Positions 31,688 to 41,465 of a stretch of DNA of 64,000 nt are shown here, in pieces. The DNA lies in the NCBI GenBank assembly GCA_964016985.1, contig OZ024827.1, positions 18,557,489 to 18,621,488 of the forward strand, in the 5' to 3' direction. The position numbers and the translations under genes are program-made. The notes beneath the pieces are model-generated. The model had not been told where the DNA came from. It was given only the letters and a program-made list of their open reading frames with translations, and made no database searches. Numbering within the stretch: position 1 is the stretch's first letter; each line of letters begins with the position of its first letter. This DNA comes from Anodontia alba. Its lineage: Eukaryota > Mollusca > Bivalvia > Lucinida > Lucinidae.

Positions 31688-31993
31688 TAGCCGGCCTCGT
31701 AGGCTCAGTTGGATGTGTCGTCCGACTGGAGACAGGAGGTCACAGGTTCAACCCCCATCTAAGTCCGGCAACATTCTTTCATGGAGATTGATCATGAAAT
31801 ATTTTCTACGGTCAGTCTCTCCCTTCCGCTGATTCAAGAAGGGTAGTTGTCAGTTTCTGGCGAAAGAATGTGCACAATACTGGTTAACCGCTTAGAGGAC
31901 TAAGCCTGCCCAGTAAACGTGTGGTTAGGTAAACTGACCGCGCTCGACATGACCCCATTGGGTTGACTGGGCCGTAAAACCTCAACACAACAA
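31688..31993 (+). mobile_element. SINE-1, full length with target duplication
   Basis: Head GCCGGCCTCGTAGGCTCAGT, B-box-like GGTTCAACCCC, body GGAGATTGATCATGAAATAT and tail GGGCCGTAAAACCTCAACAC. A 14-bp flanking duplication CCTATTTTTGGTTA / CCTATTTATGGTTA lies at 31674-31687 and 31994-32007 with one difference. Confidence 0.93.
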
Positions 31994-32289
31994 CCTATTT
32001 ATGGTTAACTCATACCTATTGTCTGGTCAGCTCGTACCACCCAAGTTAAGTCGTACCTAGTTTGGTTAACTTGTACATGTACCTTGTTAAAAAAAAAAAA
32101 AGATAGTGAACAGATAGATAGACAGATAGATAGATTCACTTATTTTATTTAATATTATAATGACATAAGAGACTGCCGGATGAGTGGTAAACAATGTAGA
32201 CACTGATCAGATGCTGTGTTCAGTAAATACAGGAAACACTTCCCAAGAGAGTTGAAAATCCGATAAACAAATAAATGAAAAAGCGAAGG

Positions 32290-32501
32290 TTTAACCCATT
32301 GTAGCCTGGAGACCCAAAAAAGGGTAATTGGCAAACCCAGACCCAGATCAGACATCAAAGAACTCAGCATCTGATCATGGTCTACATTGTTTGCAAATAT
32401 ATTAGCATTTTTCTCTAAAGAATATCTAAATCTCATAGCTGGACTTTAGAATCTTCCAATATATAGTGTGGGAGGATTTATTAAGTCTGCAGTGGGTTAA
32501 A
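32290..32501. mobile_element. MITE-A relative, complete
   Basis: Ends TTTAACCCATTGTAG and CTGCAGTGGGTTAAA are inverted with few mismatches. The inner hairpin is CAGACCCAGATCAGACATC with TGATCATGGTCTACATTG. 32160-32230 just upstream holds another fragment of the same hairpin. Confidence 0.7.
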
Positions 32502-33454
32502 CTTTTGCTAGTTTTTTTCTGTATTTTAACACTTTGCATGCTTTGTAAAAGTTTAAGCAGAATACATTTTGAAATTTTTTTTTAAATTTTTTCCTAGAGA
32601 ATATGATTAAGCACTGCAAGCAAATTGAATCTGCATGAAGTGTGGGATCTATTTTTGAGGGAAAAAAATGACGTTGATCGGCTGAATCTGCCCATGGCTT
32701 GGTAAGTTTTAAAGTCATTACATGGTATTCAATGACTGTAAGCAAACAATGAACACAGCTCCAGATGTAGTTTTTTCCAGTCAGGAGTTTTAAAATTTTC
32801 TATGCACAAGCTGATCAAAAGTAGGTACGAGTTGACTAAGGTACGAGTTGACCAGTGAAAAACCTTTTGTTTTACATTTTTTTTTTATGTAGAATTATAC
32901 CATAATTATATCTATCAAATATATTTGGACTTCGTACCATGATTTACAGAATAATTTATCGTCCGTAAATATTACTGATAGAATGGTAAATAATAGTGTA
33001 GACCCAGATCCTGTAGGAGCAGTTTGATGAAGTGAATTCTTCACTGTTTGCACAGAAATGCTTTTCTGATTATTTTGCAAGTGAATAATGCCCACAGACT
33101 TATAATGGGAAAGTGGTTAAATCACATTTTCTCTATAACAAGTGAAGTGATGTGAACCATATTTGGCAGTTTTTATCATTTTGATGATTATCTACCCAGT
33201 TTATGTATTTTATAATAAGTGGCCATTTTGTTTGGTTGCCGTGGCAACTTTGAATTTTTTAAATAAGGATTTTTTTAAATGACTACTCCTTCAAAACCGC
33301 TGAAGTGGAGTAAGACTTTTTTTTCATGATTTTATACCTGTGACTTTCCTGAACACCATAATATCTGCCCTGTCTAATACCCATGTTTACCTTTACATTA
33401 ACATGCTGATGTAAGATATGCTTTTCTAATCTTTGGCATTTCTATTCCATACGC
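32502..33454. other. No recognised gene
   Basis: A GTGTAGACCC hairpin remnant is at 32995-33050, and 32820-32862 has TACGAGTTGAC repeats inverse to those at 31630. No coding signature. Confidence 0.5.
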
Positions 33455-33729
33455 CATGAAAACATGCCTATATAATTTTGACCCCCTTAAACCCCACTTT
33501 TATATAGTAAAACTGGGATTTACAGGGGTAAACATTATTTTTTATTATTTCTGCCCAAAAACAGATTATGGATACTCGTTAGAAGCGCCTCGCCGGGGCA
33601 GTTCTAATGAGAACCCACAATCTATGTTTTGAGCAGAAATATGAAAAATATCAGAATTTTTCATCTGAAAATTTTCATTTTTTGGTGGTAAAGTTTTCAA
33701 TATATTTGAATAGGCGTGTTTTCGTAATG
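33455..33729. mobile_element. FB-1, full length, core decaying asymmetrically
   Basis: A 275-bp copy beginning CATGAAAACATGCCTATATA and ending GGCGTGTTTTCGTAATG. The core tip reads GAAGCGCCTCGCCGGGGCAG, with unmatched changes in the two arms. Confidence 0.88.
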
Positions 33730-34019
33730 AAAATGGAAAAGGTGAGGACATACAGATTGATCAGTCCCTTCGAAAAGATTTGTGCAATTTCAAATACTAA
33801 GAAAAACAATATAAACACAAACGTAAACTAAAAAATAATTTAATTGCAAAATTTCACCTAACAAGGGAACCTTTATGCAAGTAGAATAATTATCTTGCAT
33901 TTTTTACAAGTGAAGATTTTGTATCAGTAAAATTGATTTACCCAAACTCGCCCTCCCACCCCAGGTAGATTTTTACTACTGACCATTTTAGGGCAAAGGT
34001 TCTGGCAGTGTTCTTTCTA
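33730..34019. other. No recognised feature
   Basis: AT-rich spacer. Confidence 0.4.
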
Positions 34020-34270
34020 TGTGTGGGCCAAGCTTTACAGGGCAGTCAATAGCACAATTGACTGCAGATCCAGGAGTTGTATGTTCAAATCCCAGCTTGG
34101 CCCCATAACTTTTTAAGGAGATGTATTGGACATGAATGACTTCCATAGTTGTTCTCCCCGTTCCCCTGCTTCAAGAACCTTGGCAGTTGTCAGTTCCTGG
34201 TGAAAGTCTGCACACAAAGTACTGATTTCTGCTTTGAGGTCTGCCCCTAAAAAGTATAAGTATGTTAATT
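34020..34270 (+). mobile_element. SINE-like element (tRNA-like head)
   Basis: GCAGTCAATAGCACAATTGA and TATGTTCAAATCCCAGCTTG resemble tRNA A- and B-box regions. The body GGCAGTTGTCAGTTCCTGGT with GAAAGTCTGCACAC resembles the SINE-1 body only in part, so it is a related but distinct family. Confidence 0.6.
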
Positions 34271-34564
34271 GACCGTCTCTAATAATTGTCTTATCTACAG
34301 TTTTAAGTTATGAGACAGAATACATACTGTATTTGTTCTAAAATGAGCCCCATATCGATTAAACATCCCTCCTACTTTTCTAGGAGAAATGCATTATTAA
34401 ACACATGCAAAATTGAGTTTATACCATCAAAATATCTTATTTTTGTCTCCAATTTTGCCCCCAATTTGGACTCATTACTGTCATTTTAGCAATATGAATA
34501 ATGAATTGCAACACCTTGGGGGCTTATATTTGAATAAATATGGTTAAAATATATGACAGAAAAA
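34271..34564. other. No recognised feature
   Basis: AT-rich spacer. Confidence 0.4.
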
Positions 34565-34768
34565 AGCTGACATACCTTGACTTTCAAGTGGGATATCATG
34601 GGTTCGAATCCCAAAGCTGACATACCTTGACTTTTAAGCGGGATATCATGGGTTCGAATCCCAAAGCTGACATACCTTGACTTTCAAGCGGGATATCATG
34701 GGTTCGAATCCCAAAGCTGACATACCTTGACTTTCAAGCGGGATATCATGGGTTCGAATCCCGCTTGG
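34565..34768 (+). repeat. Four-copy 50-bp tandem array of a tRNA-like B-box half
   Basis: The unit AAAGCTGACATACCTTGACT continues TTCAAGCGGGATATCATGGG and TTCGAATCCC, 50 bp in all and repeated four times with one or two differences. Each unit contains a consensus pol III B box (GGTTCGAATCC). Only the last unit continues into GCTTGGGTCAAG, the expected 3' side of a tRNA-like stem. Confidence 0.88.
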
Positions 34769-35388
34769 GTCAAGATAATTTTCAGACCATTAGTATGCCT
34801 ATCTTATACTCCACATGCCCTGCGGCAAGTATTAAATGGACAGGGCGGTGCTTGGTGACAGACAGCAGCACCAAGTGTGCATGGGTGATCCTTGAAAGCA
34901 AGGCTCAATACAAATACATAACAGTCACCGCTGCCTCTATGTGCCTCTCAATGTGTCCCCTCGTGCAAAGTAAGTGTGATAGGAAAATAAGGGCTGTGAG
35001 CTATAGGCATGAATCCAAATATTTAGGTTATACAAAGTAGGGTAATGAAGAACTGTTATTGTGTTTTCCTGTTATTTCAGGCATTAAAACAGCAGCATGA
35101 CATGATGAAGGTCTTACCTTGGATTTGGTTTGATTTTGAAAGTGAAGAATTCAAAGGCAGCAAAAGGCATTCGTCCTCTTGAAACAGACCTGGAAAAAGA
35201 ATAGTCTTGACTTAAAAAAGGATGCAAAGAATAATGGATGTTACTGAAAGGATCCGCTTTTATGGATGTGTGTTTTCCTGATAGCATGTTTCAGATTTTA
35301 AATTAAGTTCTTACAGCTAGCAAGCAAACAGGAACTATTAACACAGCCCCAGATAAGGCATTTTTTTCCAGTCAAAAAAGTACTGATA
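34769..35388. other. Downstream of the B-box array; no recognised gene
   Basis: 34769-35040 may be the body of the tRNA-derived element that starts in the array. A frame at 34765-35040 has no known domain. Confidence 0.4.
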
Positions 35389-35500
35389 TATTTTTCTTAT
35401 TTCTCCACAAAAACATGTTGTGGTACTCATTAGAAGGCCCTTGCCAAGGGGCTTCTAATGCGAGCCACAACATATGTTTTGTGGAGAAATAAGAAAAATA
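35389..35500. repeat. FB-2 hairpin, long arms
   Basis: A 112-bp inverted repeat. The outer arms TATTTTTCTTATTTCTCCAC and GTGGAGAAATAAGAAAAATA are exact inverses. The inner arms contain CATGTTGTGG, TACTCATTAGAAG and CTTCTAATG with small bulges. It parallels FB-1 in design, but the sequence differs in both arms together. Confidence 0.85.
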
Positions 35501-35557
35501 ATATGGGGATATTCCCTCTTATCTGGAGCTATGTATTAACATAACAGAAAGTGACTA

Positions 35558-35750
35558 TTAGCCCTTGTCATGCTGAATAAATTAAGAAGCCATGCCCACT
35601 TCTAATTTCTAGCCAATCAGATTACTTGATCCAGGTTTTTGATAGAAATTCACATATATAATGACAAACAGTGCAGATGCAGATCCAACTGATCTGGATC
35701 TACACTGTTTGCTAAGACAGGGTATGTCATGTTCAGCAAGAGAAAGGTAA
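35558..35750. mobile_element. MITE-C
   Basis: A 193-bp element with inverted ends TTAGCCCTTGTCATGCTGAA and TTCAGCAAGAGAAAGGTAA, and an inner hairpin AGTGCAGATGCAGATC / GATCTGGATCTACACT. The second copy at 59168-59360 is the same length. Confidence 0.8.
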
Positions 35751-36474
35751 AACAACAATATTCTGAACTATGAGAATGGATATCAACTGAAATAAAAGAG
35801 GAATTTAAAGTTAGCAAATTTATGCTTGCTATCAGTCATCATGTTGAAACAAAATTACCAAGATTAAATATTTCTCTGATTTTAGATTTTGTTTCAGTGT
35901 TATTTTATTGTACTTTTGATCAGTATGATGACCTTTAATTGATGCCAAGATTACTTTAGTCTATTTCATTCAAAGTCAGTATCTAAGAGCACTTCTAAAT
36001 AGAAAACAACCTGATGTCATAACTAGTAGACCAAAATCAACTTGTGCACCCACAGTCCAATTGGGGTTTATGTTGTTTGTTAACAGTGTTTAAGATATAT
36101 GAGCATTATTTCAACAATTAGTGTAGACACAAATCAGACTGCACAGATGTGCATATTGATCTGAGTCTATGTGACTGATTGTGTATGCCATAACCTTGGC
36201 TCTAAATTGGAAAGACACAAGCAGTAACTGCTAAGGTATAATTTCCATTTTATGTCAAAACAGTTTTTAGTATCAAATTCAGTGAAATCATACTGAGAAA
36301 TCTTTTGTGAGTGCCCTACAGATGGGTCACAGAAGTAGACTTAAGGTTTAACCACCATCCATCTACCTGTGCTTAGTAATACAACCCCGCCCCCACCCCG
36401 CCACCCCTCCCTCTTCACAAACTGTGTTTGTGCAGGGTGTAGGGATACTGTTTTCACGTACGTCCATCCATAAC
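35751..36474. other. No recognised gene
   Basis: A GTGTAGACACAAATCAGACT fragment at 36120-36180 is a remnant of the MITE-B type. Otherwise unassigned. Confidence 0.45.
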
Positions 36475-36997
36475 ATTTTGGTTTCTGCTTCTTATCTTGC
36501 TAGATAATTTAAGGAATCTTTTCATATTTTGCATAAATGTTGATATTGATAAGAAATTGCTATTACACAAAAATAAGGGCATATGGATTAATTCCTGCAT
36601 TAATTTCCCTTAGTAATTTTTGAAAAGGCGTTTTGGTTACTGCTTCTTATCTTGCTTAAGAATTTCAAGAAACTTTTCATATTTTGCATGAACATTGACA
36701 TTGATGAGTTGCTGCTGTTAGACTAAAAAAGCACCTAGGGTTAAAATCTTTAGAGTTATTCCTCTTTGTAATTCTTGAGAAGCTGTTTTATTCTATTCTA
36801 TTGGTTTCTGCTTCTTATCTTGCTAAATGATTTCAGATGTCTTTTCATATTTTGCATGAACATTGATGAAGATAAGGCGTTGCTGATAGGCAGATATAAG
36901 GGCCTAGGGTTTAATTCCTACAGAGTTATTTCCCTTTGTAATTCTTGAAATGGCATTTTGGTTTCTGCTTCTTATCTTGTTAAATATTTACAGGATT
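36475..36997 (+). repeat. Satellite E (unit about 156-168 bp), left part
   Basis: GTTTCTGCTTCTTATCTTGC-type starts at 36480, 36636, 36804 and 36961. Each is followed by CTTTTCATATTTTGCATGAA, a TGATATTGATAAG-like block and AAATAAGGGCCTAGGG. The last unit is broken by the insertion at 36998-37868 and the array resumes at 37869. Confidence 0.88.
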
Positions 36998-37868
36998 TTT
37001 TATGCCGAAGCCAGGAGTGGGGCATATAGCATTTTTTATGCCGAAGGCAGGAGTGGGGCATATAGCATTTCGCCGTGATGTTACGTCTGTACGTGCGAAT
37101 GTGCGTATCTCATGTTTGTAACCAGATTCAAGTTTACCTGCAAGTTTAGGTGCAATTTTACATCAGTGTTTCTCTTGCAGCTTATAACTTTCATACCTTT
37201 TGGGCTAGAAAGTTGAAACTTGGTATGATACTTACCTAGAGAAGCCCTTTCAATGCATGGTACCATTGCCCCAGGGTCATGCTCCTGGGCGGGACTAGGG
37301 GTCAAAATACATAACAGGTCATCAAGAAAACATACAAAAATGTGACTAAAAATATCACTATGGTATCATTGGTGAGGCTGAAGAGTTAAAATTTAGCACA
37401 ATAATTTCACAGAGGAAAGCTGTTTAGTTGTTGATGAAAAGGCAAGCTTTAGGCCACTGATTCTGGATTGGGGTTGGGCTACTAGGTGGGGCCAAAGAAA
37501 ATGTAAAAGTATCATCAGTAAATATGTAATATCTCGGAAACCGTTCAGATCCCAACCCCTAAACCTATGTATTGTTGTTCCTTATGATGAGATGCATTCA
37601 TTGTCACATACCTTGCATCCCCTGGGATCATGCCTCACCATGCCCTGCCCCTTTCATTTCATCAAAATCCAAATATCTCAGAAACTATTCAGATATCCAC
37701 TCCTAAACCATATATATTATTTTTCATTATGATAATATGTATTCAATGACACATACCTTGTGTCCCTCAGGGATCACATTGTTTCAATTTAATTTTTTGC
37801 AAAATGCCTGCGTGTGGATGAGGGTGGCCCCGGGCGAGGGCATCCGTGTCATCTTGACACATTTCTAG
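36998..37868 (+). mobile_element. Helitron-like non-autonomous element inserted in satellite E
   Basis: Opens with a 36-bp near-duplicate (TTTTTATGCCGAAGCCAGGA / TTTTTATGCCGAAGGCAGGA). It closes with a hairpin GTGTC-ATCTT-GACAC (37846-37860), then ATTT and CTAG (37865-37868) followed by T. A 3' hairpin plus CTRR before a T is the Helitron 3' signature. No flanking duplication is seen and the satellite unit continues on both sides. The 5' TC end is not clear and no Rep/helicase is encoded. Confidence 0.55.
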
Positions 37869-37968
37869 TTTGTTTTTTTTTCCACATTTTGCATAAACTT
37901 TGATATTGCTGAGTTGTTGCTGTTAGATAAAAATAAGGGCCTAGGGGTTTATTCCTTTAGAGTTCTTG
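37869..37968 (+). repeat. Satellite E, right part
   Basis: CCACATTTTGCATAAACTTT, TGATATTGCTGAGTTGTTGC and AAAATAAGGGCCTAGGGGTT resume the unit interrupted at 36997. Confidence 0.85.
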
Positions 37969-38219
37969 TCGAGCGTGATCAGTTTACCTAATCACAATTT
38001 TACTGGGCAGGCTTAGTCCTCTAAGCGGTTAACCAGTATTGTGCACATTCTTTCGCCAGAAACTGACAACTGCCCTTCTTGAATCATCGGAAGGGAGAAT
38101 GACTAGAAAATGTTTCATGATCAAATCTCCACAAAAGAAGGTTGCCGACCTTGGCCAGGGTCGAACCCTCCTGGTCTCCAATCGGACGCGCGCACTCAAC
38201 TGAGCCACCGAGGCCGGCG
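37969..38219 (-). mobile_element. SINE-1, shortened
   Basis: Minus strand: GCCGGCCTCGGTGGCTCAGT near 38217, GGTTCGACCC, body TTTGATCATGAAACATTTTC and tail region ending in ATCACGCTCGAC. Small deletions in the B-box neighbourhood. Confidence 0.85.
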
Positions 38220-38516
38220 TGACTGTTGTAGATCTGACTGCTGCTTCACTGTTCCTGTAGGAGTCTGATCGTGATCTGCACTGTCTAGTGTAAACTACTT
38301 TATTTGCATCTTTTGGACATATTGTTTATGGTAGAACCAAACTTCATATTTATGGATATTAAATCACAGCATTTTTTTCGGGTGTACGGATATTTACTCG
38401 TAGGATTCAGAATCAGAATTTTTACTGGTGACAGGTCTAATAACATTCATTCACCAGGACCAGTGATATGAGAAGTTAGTCCCTACCTCTCACCCTTCGA
38501 CCCAATATACACATTA
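38220..38516. other. LINE 3' UTR region and hairpin remnant
   Basis: 38395-38516 probably belongs to the LINE 3' end (GTGTATATTGGGTCGAAGGG on minus, similar to 25180-25240). 38240-38285 is a CTGATCGTGATCTGCACTGT hairpin remnant. Confidence 0.4.
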
Positions 38517-38940
38517 TTAGGTCTGAGCTTTCACCAGAGAGGTAAACCTAGCCACACCAACGTCTGCACCTTCAACAGAGGTTATAATCAAATCTGGAAG
38601 GGCATTCCAATCTCTGATTGTTTGAGGGAAGAATGACCCCTTGTAAATTTCAGTTCTTGCAGCTGGGGTCTGAAAGGCAATGAGTGATCATTTCTACTGT
38701 GCCTAATTGGGGCGAAGGGGGGTGGGGGGATGATACCTGTTGGAATGCTGGCAGCACCCTTCAAACCTTTGTACAAAAGAATCAGTCTACTGTCTCTCCT
38801 CCTTTTCTTGAGAGACTCCCATTTCAGTTTTTCCAGCATTCTAGTCATACTCCCAGTTTCAAAGCTGTAATTGCTAATAATAAACCTAGGATTCTTGACC
38901 TCTCGCCTTCCATCACGCACACACAGTCAGAACCAAACTC
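38517..38940 (-). pseudogene. LINE ORF2 C-terminal fragment
   Basis: Minus strand. The segments NPRFIISNYSFETGSMTRML and EKLKWESLKKRRRDSRLILL followed by YKGLKG match the C-terminal region of CR1/Jockey/L2-type LINE polyproteins, where a pattern of the form R-A-[AS]-R-F...ML..L.W..L..RR...RL..LYK precedes the end. After a P-rich insertion the segments HSRNDHSLPF and TSVEGADVGVARFTSLVK follow in another frame to a stop at 38517-38519. Endonuclease and RT core are absent, so it is a 5'-truncated relic. Whether it is the same family as 1-331 cannot be told. Confidence 0.8.
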
Positions 38941-39332
38941 CCAAATTGATAATATATCGTTAAAACGTTGAAAATCGTGTTCCATTACGAAGTAGATATA
39001 AAATTGAAGAAATTCATTTGAAATTCCGAGTAAATGATCTAGACGTACGGTTAATGGTACGTACGAATTAAACGCTCACAATAAAACTTCAACACGTTTT
39101 TTCCCTTTATCTTTGAAAAATCCATTTGTTAATTATGAGAAAAAAAAAATACGCTCATTAATGTGGATTAAATAAAGAATTAATTACGAGCGTATTAAAT
39201 CAACATTAAAAGTATTCCGCGATAAAAGGAAATATCGGGATAGATTGAAATCTATCGTTTTGTTCCGGATTCTTCCGTATTGAACCGTAGGGACACGGAA
39301 AGTCCCGATTTACAGAAAGTAGTCCGGTTTCA
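38941..39332. other. No recognised feature
   Basis: AT-rich. Contains GATAGATTGAAATCTATC (39239), a short palindrome. Confidence 0.45.
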
Positions 39333-39368
39333 TGAGGAAATTCAACACGGAGCTGTTTCCGTAATGTA
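39333..39368. repeat. Terminal inverted repeat of the satellite-A element, left end
   Basis: Contains CACGGAGCTGTTTCCGTAAT, the inverse (one difference) of the right edge of array 1 at 24717-24742. Confidence 0.65.
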
Positions 39369-40471
39369 TATAGGGAAAATAAGCCCCGCACCCTGGCGGC
39401 CATGTTTTTTGACGAATCCAAATGGCTTGAACAAACTCGGTAGAGGATCACCAAAGGAAAATTATATGGAAATCGGTCCAGTGGTTTCTGACAAGAAGAC
39501 TTTTAAAGTTTTCTACATAGATATACAGGGAAAATAAGCCCCGCCCCCTGGCGGCCATGTTTTTCGACGAATCCAAATGGCTTGAACAACCTTAGTAGAG
39601 GATCTCTAAAAGAACATTTCTGCAAAAGTATATGGAAATCGGTCCAGTGGTTTCTGACAAGAAGAATTTTTAAGTTTTCTATATAGATATATAGGGAAAA
39701 TAAGCTCCGACCCCTGGCGGCCATGTTTTTTTTTGACGAATCCAAATGGCTTGAACAATCTTGGTAGAGGATCACCAAAGGAACATTTCTGCAAAATTAT
39801 ATTGAAATCGGTCCAGTGGTTTCTGACAAGAAGATTTTTTCTATATAGATAATATAGGAAAAATAAGCCCCGCCCCCTGGCGGCCATGTTCTTTGACGAA
39901 TCCAAATGGCTTGAACAACCTTAGAAGAGGATCACCAAAGGAACATTCCTGCAAAATTATTTGGAAATCGGTCCAGTGGTTTCAGACAAGAAGATTTTTT
40001 AAGTTTTCTACATAGATATATAGGGAAAATAAGCCCCGCCCCCTGGCGGCCATTTTTTTGTCGAATCCAAATGGCTTGAACAATCCTAGTAGAAAATCTC
40101 CAAAGGAACAGTTCTGCAATATTATATTAAAATCGGTCCAGTGGTTTCTGACAAGAAGATTTTTAATATTTTCTATTATGATATATAGGGAAAATAAGCC
40201 CCGTCCCCTGGCGGTCATGTTTTTTGACGAATCCAAATGGCTTGAACAATCTTGGTAGAGGATCACCAAAGAAACATTCCTGCAAAATTATATGGAAATC
40301 GGTCCAGTGGTTTCTTACAAGAAGACTTTTAAAGTTTTCTACATAGATATATAAGGAAAATAAGCCCCGCCCCCTGGCGGCCATGTTTTTTGACGAATCC
40401 AAACGGCTTGAACAATCTTGGTAGAGAATCACCAAAGGAATATTTCTGCAAAATTATATTGAAATCGGTCC
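39369..40471 (+). repeat. Satellite A, array 2 (unit about 155-167 bp)
   Basis: AAGCCCC-type starts at 39381, 39536, 39702, 39864, 40031, 40196 and 40362. The units carry AATGGCTTGAACAATCTTGG and CGGTCCAGTGGTTTCTGACA as in array 1. The last unit stops mid-way at AAATCGGTCC (40471), where PLE copy C begins. The deduced minus-strand peptides are periodic artefacts. Confidence 0.9.
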
Positions 40472-40835
40472 TCTATTCAGATGTTAACTGAAAATCAACT
40501 GATTTGATATATGTAATTACCTGACGTGCTGTAAACTGTGGAATGCAATATGTTATATGTTAGACAGGGCCATCCGTATGCTAAAACCTTCTTTATAAAT
40601 AACAAACACTATCGTAGAATAAATAAGCTAAAAATTGATGATTTCTAGTACCGTCAATTTAAACGTACAGGTCATTCACTTAATGACATTTCTGTATAAC
40701 CAATGGAAAAAAAATAATTACGATATCAATTCTACATCCTGATTTAAAATTATCAAAAGATATGAAAAAGTCTGAGAGTAAAATTGACAAAATCATTACA
40801 GTTGCCTTTTGCGCAATGTTTTAACGACAGCATTT
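40472..40835 (+). pseudogene. PLE copy C: 5'-truncated GIY-YIG-type endonuclease
   Basis: Frame from about 40480: YSDVN-TGA-KSTDLIYVIT-TGA-RAVNCGMQYV, then, after decay, HYRRINKLKIDDFLYRQF, KRTGHSLNDISV and PMEKI. The two TGAs (40489-40491 and 40522-40524) sit at the conserved C-x-S-x-[DN]-[VL]-I-Y Cys and at the first Cys of the C-x4-C-G-x-Q-Y-V block. The second Cys of that block is TGT (40537-40539). Copy B has TAA, TGC and TGA at the same three codons. The N-terminal Cys cluster is missing because the copy starts here, at the edge of satellite A. Confidence 0.82.
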
Positions 40836-41465
40836 ATTATAAGGATAATATTTCTAAAATGTCCGATTTTCTCTTACCCTTTTCTTATCTATTTTCTCTC
40901 TTTTGAAATGCCGAAAACGTAAAACTAGGTCCCATGGTGTCAGGAAAAATGTTAACTATAAATGTTAATAATGCGTAGTTCAAAGGAATAATTGGACGCC
41001 ATTCTGTGCTGGCTTTTTTAAGTCCATTACCCATTTCTGTACTACGTATTCTAGAAATTAAGGCAAATAAATTCTACGATAGTTCTAATCATTATCTCTT
41101 AATTAGAGGGTATACTCAACATGCTCTTTGTCCTTACATCGATTCTGAAAATAATCACAAACGTTATTTTATCAAAATTTCTTGCATAAATAAAGGGATG
41201 GATTTCATTTATTTGCAGAGTATCTTCCGGGACAATTCGGTTATTTCATCCATTCCACCTTTGTTTTATTAAATACTGATACACCCATAATTTGCTATAA
41301 GTACAGCAACCCGTTCGAGCTATCATTTTTAATTTTGATAAACTTGATTCAGATCTCGATATTGATACAAATATTCCAGAGATCTGAGATTGTAAAGACT
41401 CATGCAGGTCATATAATCACTGGGAATTAAAAAATAATTCTTGATTCTAGAATCCGGAATATAAT
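40836..41465 (+). pseudogene. PLE copy C: linker with TGA-D-C motif
   Basis: Segments NISKMSDFLL, RILEIKANKFYDSSNHYLLI, YTQHALCPYIDSENNHKRYF, INKGMDFIYLQSIFRDNSVI and PIICYKYSN (Cys TGC at 41293-41295, aligned with TGA in copy B). Then FNFDKLDSDLDIDTNIPEI-TGA-DCKDS with TGA at 41385-41387, the same codon as in copy B, and AGHII further on. A TAA at about 41434 replaces a Leu TTA and is ordinary decay. Confidence 0.85.

Noticed and set aside
41434..41436. TAA in the linker of copy C as recoding
   Set aside because: It aligns with a Leu (TTA-type) codon in the family; a single base change explains it.
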